Positions 26,498 through 35,362 of a DNA stretch of 64,000 nt are shown here, in pieces. The DNA lies in the NCBI RefSeq assembly GCF_013410745.1, contig NZ_JACCFY010000001.1, forward strand, positions 1,054,001 through 1,118,000, given 5' to 3'. Source of the stretch: Nesterenkonia xinjiangensis. GTDB lineage: Bacteria > Actinomycetota > Actinomycetes > Actinomycetales > Micrococcaceae. The position numbers and the translations under genes were made by a program. Numbering within the stretch: position 1 is the first letter of the stretch; every line of letters begins with the position of its first letter. Below the pieces are notes generated by a model. The model saw nothing but the letters and a program-made list of their open reading frames with translations, did not search any database and was not told the origin of the DNA.

Positions 26498-27055
26498 ATG
26501 ACCACGAAGCGTCCGTCCCCCGAACCGGGCGAGCCATTCTCCCTGCTCGATCCCCGCGTCATGGACCCCGAGGGGGAGATCGTCTCGCACGAATCCCTCG
26601 ACGAGGCCGATCTGGACCAGGTCGTCCGTGTGATGGAAGCACTTCGACGCTGGCGCGCCACCGAACGCAGGATGAGTGAGGCCTCGCGCAGGTACATGAA
26701 ACTGGGCGAGACCGACATGCGGGCGCTGCGCTACATCATCGCCGCCCAGCGCAACGCCCAGCTGGCCACGCCCAGCGACCTGGCCAGGCATCTCGGGGTC
26801 TCCACCGCCTCGGTGACCAAGCTCCTGGACCGTCTGGCCGCACAGGACCACATCCGCAGGCTCCCCCATCCCGCGGATCGCCGCAGCACGGCCATCGAGG
26901 TCACCGAGGAGACTCATCGCACCGCCAGGGAGTCCATCGGGCGCTCCCACGCAGGCCGGTTCCATGCCGCCGCCGATCTCACCGTTGAGGAGCGCGAAGT
27001 GGTCATCAGGTTCCTGGACGCTCTCTCGGCGACCGAGCCTCCGCCTCAGCCGTGA
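26498..27055 (+). CDS. MarR-family regulator, probable carotenoid repressor (CrtR-like)
   Basis: A 185-aa winged-helix regulator from ATG 26498; TTG 26471 is in frame but lies in the putative operator region. The DNA-binding core reads ALRYIIAAQRNAQLATPSDLARHLGVS (split here by the recognition turn) and VTKLLDRLAAQDHIRRLPHPADRRS. In Corynebacterium glutamicum a divergent MarR protein, CrtR, represses the crt operon and responds to isoprenoid diphosphates. The same arrangement suggests the same role here. Its 3' end overlaps the convergent gene by 50 bp. Confidence 0.85.
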   Translation: MTTKRPSPEPGEPFSLLDPRVMDPEGEIVSHESLDEADLDQVVRVMEALRRWRATERRMSEASRRYMKLGETDMRALRYIIAAQRNAQLATPSDLARHLGVSTASVTKLLDRLAAQDHIRRLPHPADRRSTAIEVTEETHRTARESIGRSHAGRFHAAADLTVEEREVVIRFLDALSATEPPPQP

Positions 27056-28487
27056 GACGGGCCGCCATCTTCCGGAAGATCACCGCGTGGAACGGCGTCA
27101 GCGCCAACCAGTAGAGGCGCCCGCCCAGCCCTGAAGGGAAGAAGATGGCCCGCTGGGTGTAGCGCGAGCCGCCGTCGTCGTCAGGCTCGACCGTGAACTC
27201 CAGCCAGGCCTGCCCGGGCACCTTCATCTCGGCGCGCAGCCGCAGCAGGCGTCCGGGCTCCAAGGTCTCCACGCGCCACCAGTCCACCGCCTCACCGAGC
27301 TGCAGCGACTCCTGGCTCCTCCGCCCGCGTCCCAGCCCGACCCCGCCCACGATCTTGTCCAGCAGGCCGCGCAGCCGCCATGCCTTCGACAGGGAGAAGT
27401 AGCCCTTCTCCCCGCCGATGCCCTGGATCACCGCGAAGACAGCCTCCGGACTGGCCGGCGTCCGCGCATGACGCTCATCGCGCAGCACCGTGCGGCCCGA
27501 CCAGTCCGGGTCCGACGGCAGCGGCTCCGAGGGGAGGTCCAGCGCATGGGAGGCCGCCCAGGTGGTCTCGACCCGGTCTGCGGACATCTTCTCCAGGGCC
27601 AGGGCCACAGCCTCCGGATAGGCGGTGAGCCCTTCCTTCGGCGGGGCGATGAGCTCGTCGATACGGCGATCCTTGACCACGCAGTCATGCTGCAGGGACT
27701 CGACCAGCGGGATGGCCAAGGACCGCGGAATCGGGGTCACGAGGTTGACCCACTGGGCGGCCAGCCAGGGTGTCAGCACCGGCAGCGGCAGCACCCGGGG
27801 CTCACGCAGCTCGGCGGTGCGCGCGTAGATCTTCATCAGCTGGGCGTAGGAGTGGACGTCTGGTCCGCCGATGTCACAGCGGATGCTGCCCGGCAGGTCC
27901 TCCTCGGCGGCGCCGACCAGGTAGTGCAGCGCGTCCCGCACCGCGATGGGCTGGATCTGATTGAGCACCCAGCGTGGCGAGGGCATCACCGGCAGGACAT
28001 CGGTGAGATGGCGGATCATCTCGAAGCTCGCCGAGCCGGAGCCGATGACCAGTCCGGCCTGCAGGGTCAGCGTGGGGACCCCGCTGGCCTCCAGGATCTC
28101 GCCGACCTCCACCCGAGAACGCAGATGCGGGCTCAGCTCGCCCTGCGGGTGCAGTCCGGAGAGGTAGACGATGCTGCGCACCCCATGATCCGCCGCCGCC
28201 TGCCCCACGGCCTCCGCACAGCGCTTGTCCGTGGCGGCGAAGTCACCGCCTCCGGTCATCGAATGGACCAGGAAATAGACGACCTCGGCGTCCTTGCAGA
28301 GCTCACGGGCGGCCGCGATGTCGGTCAGGTCGCCTTCGAGGACCTCCACGTCCTTCCGCCAGGGGACATCGCGCAGGGAGTCCGCGCGGCGGGTCAGCAC
28401 GCGCACCTCATGGCCGCGGGAGAGGAGCTGCGGGACGAGCCGGCCACCGATGTATCCGGTGGCGCCGGTGACGGCGATCAGTGCCAT
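27006..28487 (-). CDS. NAD(P)-binding SDR-type oxidoreductase with DUF2867 domain
   Basis: A 493-aa protein. An atypical SDR domain (MALIAVTGATGYIGGRLVPQLL, then FLVHSMTGGGDFAATDKRCA) covers about residues 1-290, followed by a DUF2867 domain resembling a START/SRPBCC fold and ending PGQAWLEFTVEPDD and SRYTQRAIFFPSG. Members are common near photolyase and carotenoid genes in actinobacteria, but the reaction is unknown. It overlaps the marR 3' end by 50 bp. Confidence 0.83.
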   Translation of the reverse strand: MALIAVTGATGYIGGRLVPQLLSRGHEVRVLTRRADSLRDVPWRKDVEVLEGDLTDIAAARELCKDAEVVYFLVHSMTGGGDFAATDKRCAEAVGQAAADHGVRSIVYLSGLHPQGELSPHLRSRVEVGEILEASGVPTLTLQAGLVIGSGSASFEMIRHLTDVLPVMPSPRWVLNQIQPIAVRDALHYLVGAAEEDLPGSIRCDIGGPDVHSYAQLMKIYARTAELREPRVLPLPVLTPWLAAQWVNLVTPIPRSLAIPLVESLQHDCVVKDRRIDELIAPPKEGLTAYPEAVALALEKMSADRVETTWAASHALDLPSEPLPSDPDWSGRTVLRDERHARTPASPEAVFAVIQGIGGEKGYFSLSKAWRLRGLLDKIVGGVGLGRGRRSQESLQLGEAVDWWRVETLEPGRLLRLRAEMKVPGQAWLEFTVEPDDDGGSRYTQRAIFFPSGLGGRLYWLALTPFHAVIFRKMAARLTAEAEARSPRERPGT

Positions 28488-28613
28488 GGGCGTGCCTCCT
28501 CGAAACGATGGAGCTGATGAGCGCTCACGCTAGCACCCGTCAGCGGTCGCGAGCAGGGGCTGTCGGCCCTGGTCAGCGTTGCCTCTCTCGGAGCGAGCCT
28601 CTAAGGTCGCGCT

Positions 28614-29096
28614 ATGGACACCACCGTCGGACCTCTGGGCCTGACCTTCCGCGAGGCCCGCCGTGAGGACCTCCCGCGGATCGTCGAGCTGATCCGCGAC
28701 GACGCCGTCGCCGCGGCCCGCACCGGAGAGCTCGCCGAGACCCATTCCCGGGGATTCGAAGCCATCGAAGCCAGCCCGAACGATGAGCTGGTGGTCGCCG
28801 AGCGGGACGGCGTCGTGGTCGCAGTGATGCAGCTGACCTACATCCCCGGCATCTCGCGCAACGGGGCGACGCGGCTGCACATCGAGGCCGTTCGGGTGGC
28901 CGCCGAGCTGCGCGGCGGCGGGATCGGACGCCGCCTGATGGAGCATGCGGAGGAACGTGGCCAGGCACGGGGCTGCGGGCTCGCCCAGCTCACCTCCGAC
29001 GCCGCTCGGCCCGATGCCCATCGGTTCTACGAGGGGCTGGGCTATGCGGCATCTCATGTGGGGTTCAAGAAGCCTCTTGCGCACGGCCCCGGGTGA
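28614..29096 (+). CDS. GNAT-family N-acetyltransferase
   Basis: A 160-aa acetyltransferase. The acetyl-CoA site AVRVAAELRGGGIGRRLMEHAEERGQARGC and the C-terminal RPDAHRFYEGLGY match the GNAT fold. The acceptor is unknown. A single gene divergent from the SDR gene, with a 21-bp gap to the convergent TIM-barrel gene. Confidence 0.85.
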   Translation: MDTTVGPLGLTFREARREDLPRIVELIRDDAVAAARTGELAETHSRGFEAIEASPNDELVVAERDGVVVAVMQLTYIPGISRNGATRLHIEAVRVAAELRGGGIGRRLMEHAEERGQARGCGLAQLTSDAARPDAHRFYEGLGYAASHVGFKKPLAHGPG

Positions 29097-29117
29097 GGGC
29101 TCCCCGGTGCCCCGGAG

Positions 29118-30140
29118 TCAGGGAGCAGCTCCGTGGCGTCTGGCGACGGTGCCGAAGGCGGCCTTGGGCTGCCAGGTGCCGTCCGGCAGCGGGGCCACGA
29201 TCCCGTAGCTGGCGAGGTCGAGATCCTGCCGAGGCTCGTCAGAGCGGGTCAGACGCGGCTCGCTGAACCCCCACACGAAGGTGCCGTCGACCTCGGCCTG
29301 CTCGAAGATGTCGAACAACTCGTCGAGGTAGTCGGCCTGACCCTGCTCATCACGCACGAGGGTCTCCGGCACCTCCAGTCCGCCGTCGACCTCCCGGAGG
29401 ACATCGGACGCCTGCGAGGAGCTGTCCGCGGCACCGGCGTAGGCGCAGGTGCCGAACTCGACGATGTGGACCGGACGATCCGCGCGGTGATGCTTCTGGA
29501 CCGCGCGGCGCAGGCTCCTTGCGAACCACGGCGCATTGGACGCATCTCGGTAGGCGTCCAGGCCGACGACGTCGAAGATCCTCCAGTCCGGGCGTTCCCA
29601 TGACCCCGCCCCGTAGCTGACCGGGCCGTTGAAGCGCTGTCGGGTCACCTCCACGAGCTGACGCAGATACCTGCGGAGGCGCAGATTCACCACGGGCAGC
29701 AGCAGTGAGAACAGCGGCAGCAGCGTCCCGCGCGCGGAGAACGTCCGCCCCGGGGTGAAGCCCCGCGCCGAGAGGCTCAGCTCGCATCCGACGTTCAGCG
29801 ACACCGTGCCATGGTCTCGGCGCAGCTCCTCCGCCCGTGTGGCGACCTCCGCGAGGTGCTCTGCGATCTCACCGCGCCTGGCGTCGAAGAGCCGCGGCTG
29901 GATCCAGACGGCCAGGCCTTCCTCGCAGGCGATCCGCGCGGTCTCCAGCAGCCGGTCGATGTCGGTCGCCATCACGAGCACGGCGTCGCAACCGAGGCGT
30001 CTCCGGATGGCACGAAGGTCCGCACGCACAGCGTCGGCCTCCCAGACGGGCCGTGAGTCGAAGTCGCCGTCGTAGATCACCCCGGCGTCATAGCCGATCC
30101 CCCGCAGAGTCCGGGCCGGGGCATTCGTGCTGAACGTCAT
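29118..30140 (-). CDS. TIM-barrel glycoside-hydrolase-like protein
   Basis: A 340-aa cytoplasmic protein. Successive strands (RGIGYDAG, AVWIQPRL, VSLNVGCELS, VSYGAGSWERPDW, FDVVGLDAYRD, VHIVEFGTCAYAG, TFVWGFSEPRL) fit a TIM barrel, with Glu120 and Glu228 at the strand-4 and strand-7 ends where clan-A glycosidases place the acid/base and nucleophile. Some databases call such proteins abortive infection proteins, for which I see no basis. A run of nine C lies between the GGAG site (30150-30153) and the ATG. Confidence 0.65.
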   Translation of the reverse strand: MTFSTNAPARTLRGIGYDAGVIYDGDFDSRPVWEADAVRADLRAIRRRLGCDAVLVMATDIDRLLETARIACEEGLAVWIQPRLFDARRGEIAEHLAEVATRAEELRRDHGTVSLNVGCELSLSARGFTPGRTFSARGTLLPLFSLLLPVVNLRLRRYLRQLVEVTRQRFNGPVSYGAGSWERPDWRIFDVVGLDAYRDASNAPWFARSLRRAVQKHHRADRPVHIVEFGTCAYAGAADSSSQASDVLREVDGGLEVPETLVRDEQGQADYLDELFDIFEQAEVDGTFVWGFSEPRLTRSDEPRQDLDLASYGIVAPLPDGTWQPKAAFGTVARRHGAAP

Positions 30141-30149
30141 GGGGGGGGG
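30141..30149 (-). repeat. C9 homopolymer between ribosome binding site and start codon
   Basis: Nine consecutive G on the plus strand (C on the coding strand) fill exactly the spacer between GGAG (30150-30153) and the ATG (30140-30138) of the TIM-barrel gene. Gain or loss of bases by slippage would change the spacing and thus translation. Confidence 0.8.
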
Positions 30150-30316
30150 CTCCTGGGCCTCGATGGGGATCGGCGGCGGGATCGGCGTGCGCAGCCGACG
30201 ATAGCCAGGAGGCGGCCAGCGTGACCAGTGCCGGAAGTCACCGTCATCCGGGGGCGGTTCGAGGGAAACACCGCCCCTCTATACTTGCCCCACGCATCTA
30301 CACAGGAGGGGCCCCT

Positions 30317-30625
30317 ATGCAGACCACCCGAATCGCCGCCATGATCCCGATGCTGGGCGTGGCAGCCCTGGCACTGACCGCCTGCAGCTCGGAGGTCGAA
30401 CCTGATGAGCTCACCGCGGAGGTGGAGCGCACTCTCACCAGCGAGTTCGGGGTGGAGCTCGACGCAGTCGACTGCCCCGATCCCCTCCCGGCCGAGGAGG
30501 GCTCTGAGGTGCGCTGCACCCTGACCTATGAGGGTGAGGACTACGGTGCCACCGTGACCTCCCAAGGCGAGGAGGACGACCAGATCAACTTCCTCATCGA
30601 GGTTGACGAGGAGCCGACGGACTGA
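30317..30625 (+). CDS. Small lipoprotein, DUF4333
   Basis: A 102-aa secreted lipoprotein. A signal peptide ends in the lipobox LTAC (Cys about residue 23). The mature part is acidic and carries ELTAEVERTLTSEFG and VDCPDPLPAEEGSEVRCTLT, typical of DUF4333, with two cysteines likely to form a disulfide. The start follows AGGAGGG at 30304-30310. Function unknown; anchored on the outer face of the membrane. Confidence 0.85.
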   Translation: MQTTRIAAMIPMLGVAALALTACSSEVEPDELTAEVERTLTSEFGVELDAVDCPDPLPAEEGSEVRCTLTYEGEDYGATVTSQGEEDDQINFLIEVDEEPTD

Positions 30626-30665
30626 CCCCTCCTCCCTCTAGCCCCTGACCACCGGAGGTCCGCTG

Positions 30666-31136
30666 ATGAAAGCGTCCACGATGCCGCTGCGCGAGGTCCC
30701 CGTGGACCACCACCTGGCCCGCCGAGCCCAGCGGGCCTACATGGAAGAGCTCCACAGGCGGTTCGGATTCGCACCGGGGCCATTGGACGCCCCCGAGCCG
30801 GGGGCCACGTATGTGGTCGCCACTGCAGGAATCCACCCTGTGGCCTACGGCGGGATCAGGCCGGCCGTGGGCCACGAAGACGCGATCATCGAAGGCGCCG
30901 CCGAGGTCAAGCGCATGTGGGTCCACCCCGACTGGCGCGGGGCAGGCCTGGGGGCACGCGTGCTCAGCCGCCTGGAGGAACTCGCGGCCGCACGCGGTTG
31001 CGCGCAGATGATTCTGGATACGAACGGGGCACTCAAAGAAGCCATCTCCCTCTATGGCCGAGCCGGATATCAGCGCATCCAGCGGTACAACGACAACTCC
31101 GAGGCCGAGCTGTTCTTCGCCAAGGACCTCAGCTGA
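30666..31136 (+). CDS. GNAT-family N-acetyltransferase
   Basis: A 156-aa acetyltransferase. The acetyl-CoA binding motif EVKRMWVHPDWRGAGLGARV followed by LSRLEELAAARGC and SLYGRAGYQRI is clear. Starts at ATG 30666, 40 bp after the DUF4333 gene, so possibly cotranscribed. The acceptor is unknown. Confidence 0.87.
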   Translation: MKASTMPLREVPVDHHLARRAQRAYMEELHRRFGFAPGPLDAPEPGATYVVATAGIHPVAYGGIRPAVGHEDAIIEGAAEVKRMWVHPDWRGAGLGARVLSRLEELAAARGCAQMILDTNGALKEAISLYGRAGYQRIQRYNDNSEAELFFAKDLS

Positions 31137-31251
31137 GTCCGAATAGTCGTCGAATCCCGACCGCCTGGCCCCTGGCTGCCGGACGGACCGCACGTAGCCT
31201 TCGATCGTCGGCTATGGCAGATCCGGGCGCCAGAGCCGACAGGGTGAGGGA

Positions 31252-32343
31252 TCAGCCCTGCCAGGCAGGGTAGTCCGTGTAGCCGCGCGCCCCGCCGGCG
31301 TAGAAGGCCTCGGGCCGGGCCTGGTTCTCCTCGAGGCCCTCCTCCCAGCGGCGGAGCAGGTCCGGGTTGGCGAGGGCGGCCCGGCCGACGGCGACGGCGT
31401 CGACCGTCTCCTCGGCGAGCAGCACCGAGGCTTCTTCCCGGGTGGTGACCACACCGAAGCCGGAGTTTCCCACCAACGGGGCCCCTGAGACTCGGCGGAT
31501 GGTCTGGACCAGCTCGCCGGACAGGTCCGCACTGAGTACGTCGATGAAGGCCAGGTTCAGCGGGGCGAGCCCTTCGGCGAGCGCGGTGTAGGTGGCCAGA
31601 GCGTCGGCGTCGTCAGGTTCCAACGCACCTTGGATGCCGTGCTGCGGGGAGAGTCGGATGCTGGTGCGTTCAGCACCGATGGCCTCCGCCACCGCCCGGG
31701 TGACCTCCACGGAGAGCCGCGCGCGGTTCTCCGGTGTCCCTCCGTAGGAGTCCTGACGCTGGTTGGAGACCGGGGAGGTGAACTGGTGCAGCAGGTATCC
31801 GTTGGCACCATGGACCTGCACGCCGTCAAACCCTGCGGTGATCGCGTTCTCCGCAGCCTGTGCGAAGCCTTCCACAATCTCTGGGATCTCCTCCGCCTCC
31901 AGTGCGTGCGGCACCGGGTGCTCCTGCTTGCCTTCAGGGGTGCGGATCTCCCCTGGTGCAGCGATCGCGCTGGGAGCGACGACCCTCCCGGTGCCGGTGA
32001 GGAGCCCGTGGGAGATGCGTCCGCCGTGCATGATCTGCAGCACGATGGTGCCGCCGGCGGCGTGGACGGCGTCGGTGACCTGCCGCCAGCCGTCGATGTG
32101 CGACTGGGTCTCGATGCCGGGCTGGCCGGTCCAGGTGCGGCCCTCCCGCACGGGCCAGGTCCCCTCGGCGATGATCATCCCCAGCGAGGCGCGCTGGGCG
32201 TAGTGCTCCACCTGCAGCGCAGTGGGGACCCCGTCGTCGTCGGCGCGAAGCCGGGTGAGCGGGGCCATGACGACTCGGTTGCGCAGCTCCAGCGCGCCGA
32301 GGGAGAGGGCGGAGAAGAGCTTCTCCTGGACGGCGAGGTGCAT
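31252..32343 (-). CDS. Old Yellow Enzyme-family alkene reductase
   Basis: A 363-aa FMN-dependent oxidoreductase starting at ATG 32343 after GAAAGGACC. The OYE features are NRVVMAPLTRLRADDDGVPT, MHGGRISH, GFDGVQVHGANGYLLHQFTSP with the substrate-binding His-x-x-Asn, and VGNSGFGV in the phosphate site. It reduces activated C=C bonds of enals, enones or nitro compounds with NAD(P)H and probably serves electrophile detoxification. Monocistronic by appearance. Confidence 0.9.
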   Translation of the reverse strand: MHLAVQEKLFSALSLGALELRNRVVMAPLTRLRADDDGVPTALQVEHYAQRASLGMIIAEGTWPVREGRTWTGQPGIETQSHIDGWRQVTDAVHAAGGTIVLQIMHGGRISHGLLTGTGRVVAPSAIAAPGEIRTPEGKQEHPVPHALEAEEIPEIVEGFAQAAENAITAGFDGVQVHGANGYLLHQFTSPVSNQRQDSYGGTPENRARLSVEVTRAVAEAIGAERTSIRLSPQHGIQGALEPDDADALATYTALAEGLAPLNLAFIDVLSADLSGELVQTIRRVSGAPLVGNSGFGVVTTREEASVLLAEETVDAVAVGRAALANPDLLRRWEEGLEENQARPEAFYAGGARGYTDYPAWQG

Positions 32344-32487
32344 CAGCACGGTCCTTTCACCGAGACGGTTCGTTCCAGAAACCGGCAACGACGACGGCGG
32401 CGCGTTGATTCCTGCGCGTGCCAGACCTCACAGCCTGCCCCGGACTGGGCCCCGCCGCGCTGCCCCTCCTCAGCCCTCACCACCCGT

Positions 32488-32555
32488 TGAGATGGTGTGT
32501 TTCGGCCTCAATGGAGCCTCAGAGGGCCCAGTTCCGGCCGAAACACACCATCTCA
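32488..32555. terminator. 20-bp perfect inverted repeat downstream of abfA
   Basis: Arms at 32488-32507 and 32536-32555 are perfect 20-bp inverted copies (TGAGATGGTGTG at one end, CACACCATCTCA at the other) with a 28-base spacer. They begin 15 bp after the abfA stop. No T run follows, so it may be a hairpin terminator or a dispersed palindromic element. No second copy was noticed in the window. Confidence 0.6.
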
Positions 32556-32569
32556 CCTCGGGAAAGGGC

Positions 32570-34063
32570 TCAGGCCAGGCTGATCGCCGTCCAGGACACA
32601 GGCTCCAAGCGGATGGTCAGCGCACCGTCGGACAGCTCGGCCTGGGCGTCACGCAGCCCGACGCGGTCAGGCTGCTCGAGGGTGTTCTTCGCGGAGAGGT
32701 CCTCGTCCCAGAGGGTGACGGCCTCAGCGATGGAGCTGCGCTCCAGGCCGGCGATGTCCACGGTGACCTCCACAGCCTCGCGGCTGCGGTTGAGCAGGAA
32801 GATCGCGGAGCTGTCGTCGCCGTCGGTGGCCACGCAGTCCACGGCGGAGCTCTGTCCGTAGACAGCGGACTCCACCGTCTCGGCGATGACCTCGGGACGC
32901 AGCACGCGCCCCTGGGCCAGCCGGGACGTCACAGAGAACGGGAAGAAGGTGGTCTGCCTCCAGGCCGGGCCACCCGGCTCGGTCATGATCGGGGCGATCA
33001 CATTGACCAGCTGCGCCAGGGAGGCGGAGCGGACACGGTCATGCCGCTCCAGAAGGGTCATCAGCAGGGAGCCGAAGACGACGGCGTCGGCCACCGAGTA
33101 GACGTCCTCCAGCTGTCGCGGGGCGATCCGCCATTCATCGTTGACCTCGTCGGATGCCTGGTGCTCGTCCAGGTACCAGATGTTCCACTCGTCGAAGGAG
33201 ATCATGATGGTCTTGTCAGACTTGCGGCGGTGCTTGACGTGGTCCGCGGTGGCGACCACCGTGTCGATGAAGTACCGCATGTCCTGCGCGGAGGCCAGGT
33301 AGGAGTCGAGGTCCCCGTTGCGCTCCTGGTAGTAGGCGTGAGCGGAGATGAAGTCCACGTGGTCGTAGGACTCCTCCAGCACGGTGCGCTCCCACTCGCC
33401 GAAGGTCGGCATGGAGGATCCAGAGGAGCCGCACACGACCAGCTGCAGGTCTCGCTGGGCGGACTTCATGGCCTGACCGGTGCGCGCGGCGATCTTGCCG
33501 TAGTCCTCGGCGGTCATGTAGCCCGTCTGCCAGGGGCCGTCCATCTCGTTGCCCAGGCACCACATGGTCACGTCCCAGGGCTCCGGGTAGCCGTGCTCGG
33601 TGCGCAGGTCGCTCAACGCGGTGCCGGAGGGGTGGTTGGTGTACTCGAGAAGGTCCAGGGCCTCCTGGATGCCGCGGGTGCCGAGGTTGACCGCGAGCAT
33701 CAGCTCGCTGTCGAGCTGTTTGAGCCAGGTGGCGAACTCGTTCAGGCCCACCTGGTTGGTCTCCAGGGCGTGCCAGGCGAGGTCCCGGCGGACTGGGCGC
33801 TGATCGCGCGGGCCGACGCCGTCCTCCCAGCGGTAGCCGGAGACGAAGTTGCCGCCGGGATAGCGGATGGTGCTCACACCCAGCTCCTTGACCAGGGCGG
33901 TGACGTCCTTACGGAAACCGAGCTCGTCGGCCTCCGCGTGGCCGGGCTCGAAGATGCCGTCGTAGACATGGCGGCCGAGGTGCTCCACGAATCCACCGAA
34001 GATGCGGCGGTCCAGGGGCGCGACGACGGCGTCGGGGTCGATGCGGATGCTGGCGGAGGTCAT
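32570..34063 (-). CDS. abfA: Alpha-L-arabinofuranosidase, GH51
   Basis: A 497-aa GH51 enzyme that releases terminal arabinose from arabinan or arabinoxylan oligosaccharides. The barrel carries the acid/base Glu173 in CLGNEMDGPWQ and the nucleophile Glu292 in ISFDEWNIWY, plus RYPGGNFVSGY near residue 68. No signal peptide, so it acts inside on imported oligosaccharides; no transporter gene is adjacent. A LacI operator lies 48 bp upstream. Confidence 0.94.
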   Translation of the reverse strand: MTSASIRIDPDAVVAPLDRRIFGGFVEHLGRHVYDGIFEPGHAEADELGFRKDVTALVKELGVSTIRYPGGNFVSGYRWEDGVGPRDQRPVRRDLAWHALETNQVGLNEFATWLKQLDSELMLAVNLGTRGIQEALDLLEYTNHPSGTALSDLRTEHGYPEPWDVTMWCLGNEMDGPWQTGYMTAEDYGKIAARTGQAMKSAQRDLQLVVCGSSGSSMPTFGEWERTVLEESYDHVDFISAHAYYQERNGDLDSYLASAQDMRYFIDTVVATADHVKHRRKSDKTIMISFDEWNIWYLDEHQASDEVNDEWRIAPRQLEDVYSVADAVVFGSLLMTLLERHDRVRSASLAQLVNVIAPIMTEPGGPAWRQTTFFPFSVTSRLAQGRVLRPEVIAETVESAVYGQSSAVDCVATDGDDSSAIFLLNRSREAVEVTVDIAGLERSSIAEAVTLWDEDLSAKNTLEQPDRVGLRDAQAELSDGALTIRLEPVSWTAISLA

Positions 34064-34110
34064 GAGGTCCTTCCTGAGGGTCTGGTCAGCGCGTTACATC
34101 GTTGGAATTG

Positions 34111-34126
34111 ATTTCAACGTTGAAAT
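34111..34126. promoter_or_regulatory. LacI-family operator upstream of abfA
   Basis: ATTTCAACGTTGAAAT is a perfect 16-bp palindrome with a central CG, the form of GalR/LacI operators. It lies between abfA and its adjacent lacI-type gene. An overlapping partial copy (TTGGAATTGATTTCAA) is at 34102-34117. Confidence 0.8.
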
Positions 34127-34221
34127 GCGGCTGAAGATATGGTGACCTGATTCACCCTTGGACGTCAAGGGGAGGACCGCAGAGGACCGGCGGGCACAAC
34201 CGCCGCTCGGTGCCTCCACCT

Positions 34222-35238
34222 TCAGGCGCTGGACTCCCTGGACACCACGCGATAGCTGGTGGTGTGCTGCCGCCGCGGTGCACGCTCGGTGCCGGAGAGT
34301 CGCTCCTCGATGCGTTCGAGGAGCACCTGGACCGCCGTCTGAGCGATCTCCATCCGCCCCGGATCCACCGAGGACAGCGTGGGAGCCGTGTACCTGGTCT
34401 CCTCGAGGTCGTCGAAGCCGATGACCCTGACGTCGCCGGGGATGCCCAGGCCGGCATCCTGCAGGGCACGCATGGCTCCCAAGGCGAGGGTGTCGTTCAT
34501 GCCGAAGACGCCGTCCACCTCCACCCCGGAGGCGAGCAGCTCGCGCATCGCCTCCGCGCCGTCGTGACGGTGCCACAGCCCCACGTAGGCGACCAGCTCC
34601 TCGTCCAGCGGCAGTCCCGCAGCCTGCAGAGCCTGCTGATATCCGCGCAGCCGCAGGGCGGCCGAGCCCTGATCCTCGTCCCGGTGGGCGCCGATGACGG
34701 CGATCCGGCGGCAGCCGGTGTCGATGAGGTGCGCCGTGGCGGCGCGCGCGGCGGCGACGTTGTCCATCACCACATGATCACAGGGGCCGTCGAAGATCCG
34801 CTCACCCAGCAGGACCAGCGGGTAGTCGACGTCGAGGAGGCCGACATCGGCCTGGGAGAGCGCCAGCGGGCTGAAGATCAGACCATCGGTCAGCTGCAGG
34901 CGCGGGCTGCGCAGCAGCTCACGCTCCGAGGAGACCTCCGCGCCGGTCTGCTCGATCAGCACGGTGTGCCCCCGCTCCTTGGCCTCGGTGATCACCGAAT
35001 CGGCGAGCTCCGCGAAGTAGGGCAGCCGAACCTCCGGAAGCGCGAGACCGATGACCCCGGAGCGGCCGCTTCGCAGGCTGCGGGCGGAGAGGTTGGGCCG
35101 GTACCCCAGCTCATCGATGGCCGCCTGCACCACCTCCCGTGTGGAGTCCTTCACGTACTGCCGCTCATGCACCACGTTGGACACCGTCTTGATCGAGACT
35201 CCGGCGCGTTGGGCGACGTCGCGCAGTGTGACGGCCAT
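34222..35238 (-). CDS. LacI-family transcriptional regulator
   Basis: A 338-aa repressor. The N-terminal LacI helix-turn-helix (TLRDVAQRAGVSIKTVSNVV and hinge LGYRPNLSARSLRSG) is followed by a periplasmic-binding-like sugar domain (residues 60-330). It lies directly upstream of abfA on the same strand, with an operator in the gap, so it very likely represses abfA until arabinose or an arabino-oligosaccharide binds. Confidence 0.93.
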   Translation of the reverse strand: MAVTLRDVAQRAGVSIKTVSNVVHERQYVKDSTREVVQAAIDELGYRPNLSARSLRSGRSGVIGLALPEVRLPYFAELADSVITEAKERGHTVLIEQTGAEVSSERELLRSPRLQLTDGLIFSPLALSQADVGLLDVDYPLVLLGERIFDGPCDHVVMDNVAAARAATAHLIDTGCRRIAVIGAHRDEDQGSAALRLRGYQQALQAAGLPLDEELVAYVGLWHRHDGAEAMRELLASGVEVDGVFGMNDTLALGAMRALQDAGLGIPGDVRVIGFDDLEETRYTAPTLSSVDPGRMEIAQTAVQVLLERIEERLSGTERAPRRQHTTSYRVVSRESSA

Positions 35239-35362
35239 GTGCTCCCTCCTGGGCCCGCCTCAGCACTCCTGAGACCGGCGTGAGACCACCGTACAACGCC
35301 GCGGGTCCGACGCTCGGATCACCGGGGGTCAGGCTGCCCGCCGTCCGGAGCCAGGAGGTGCG

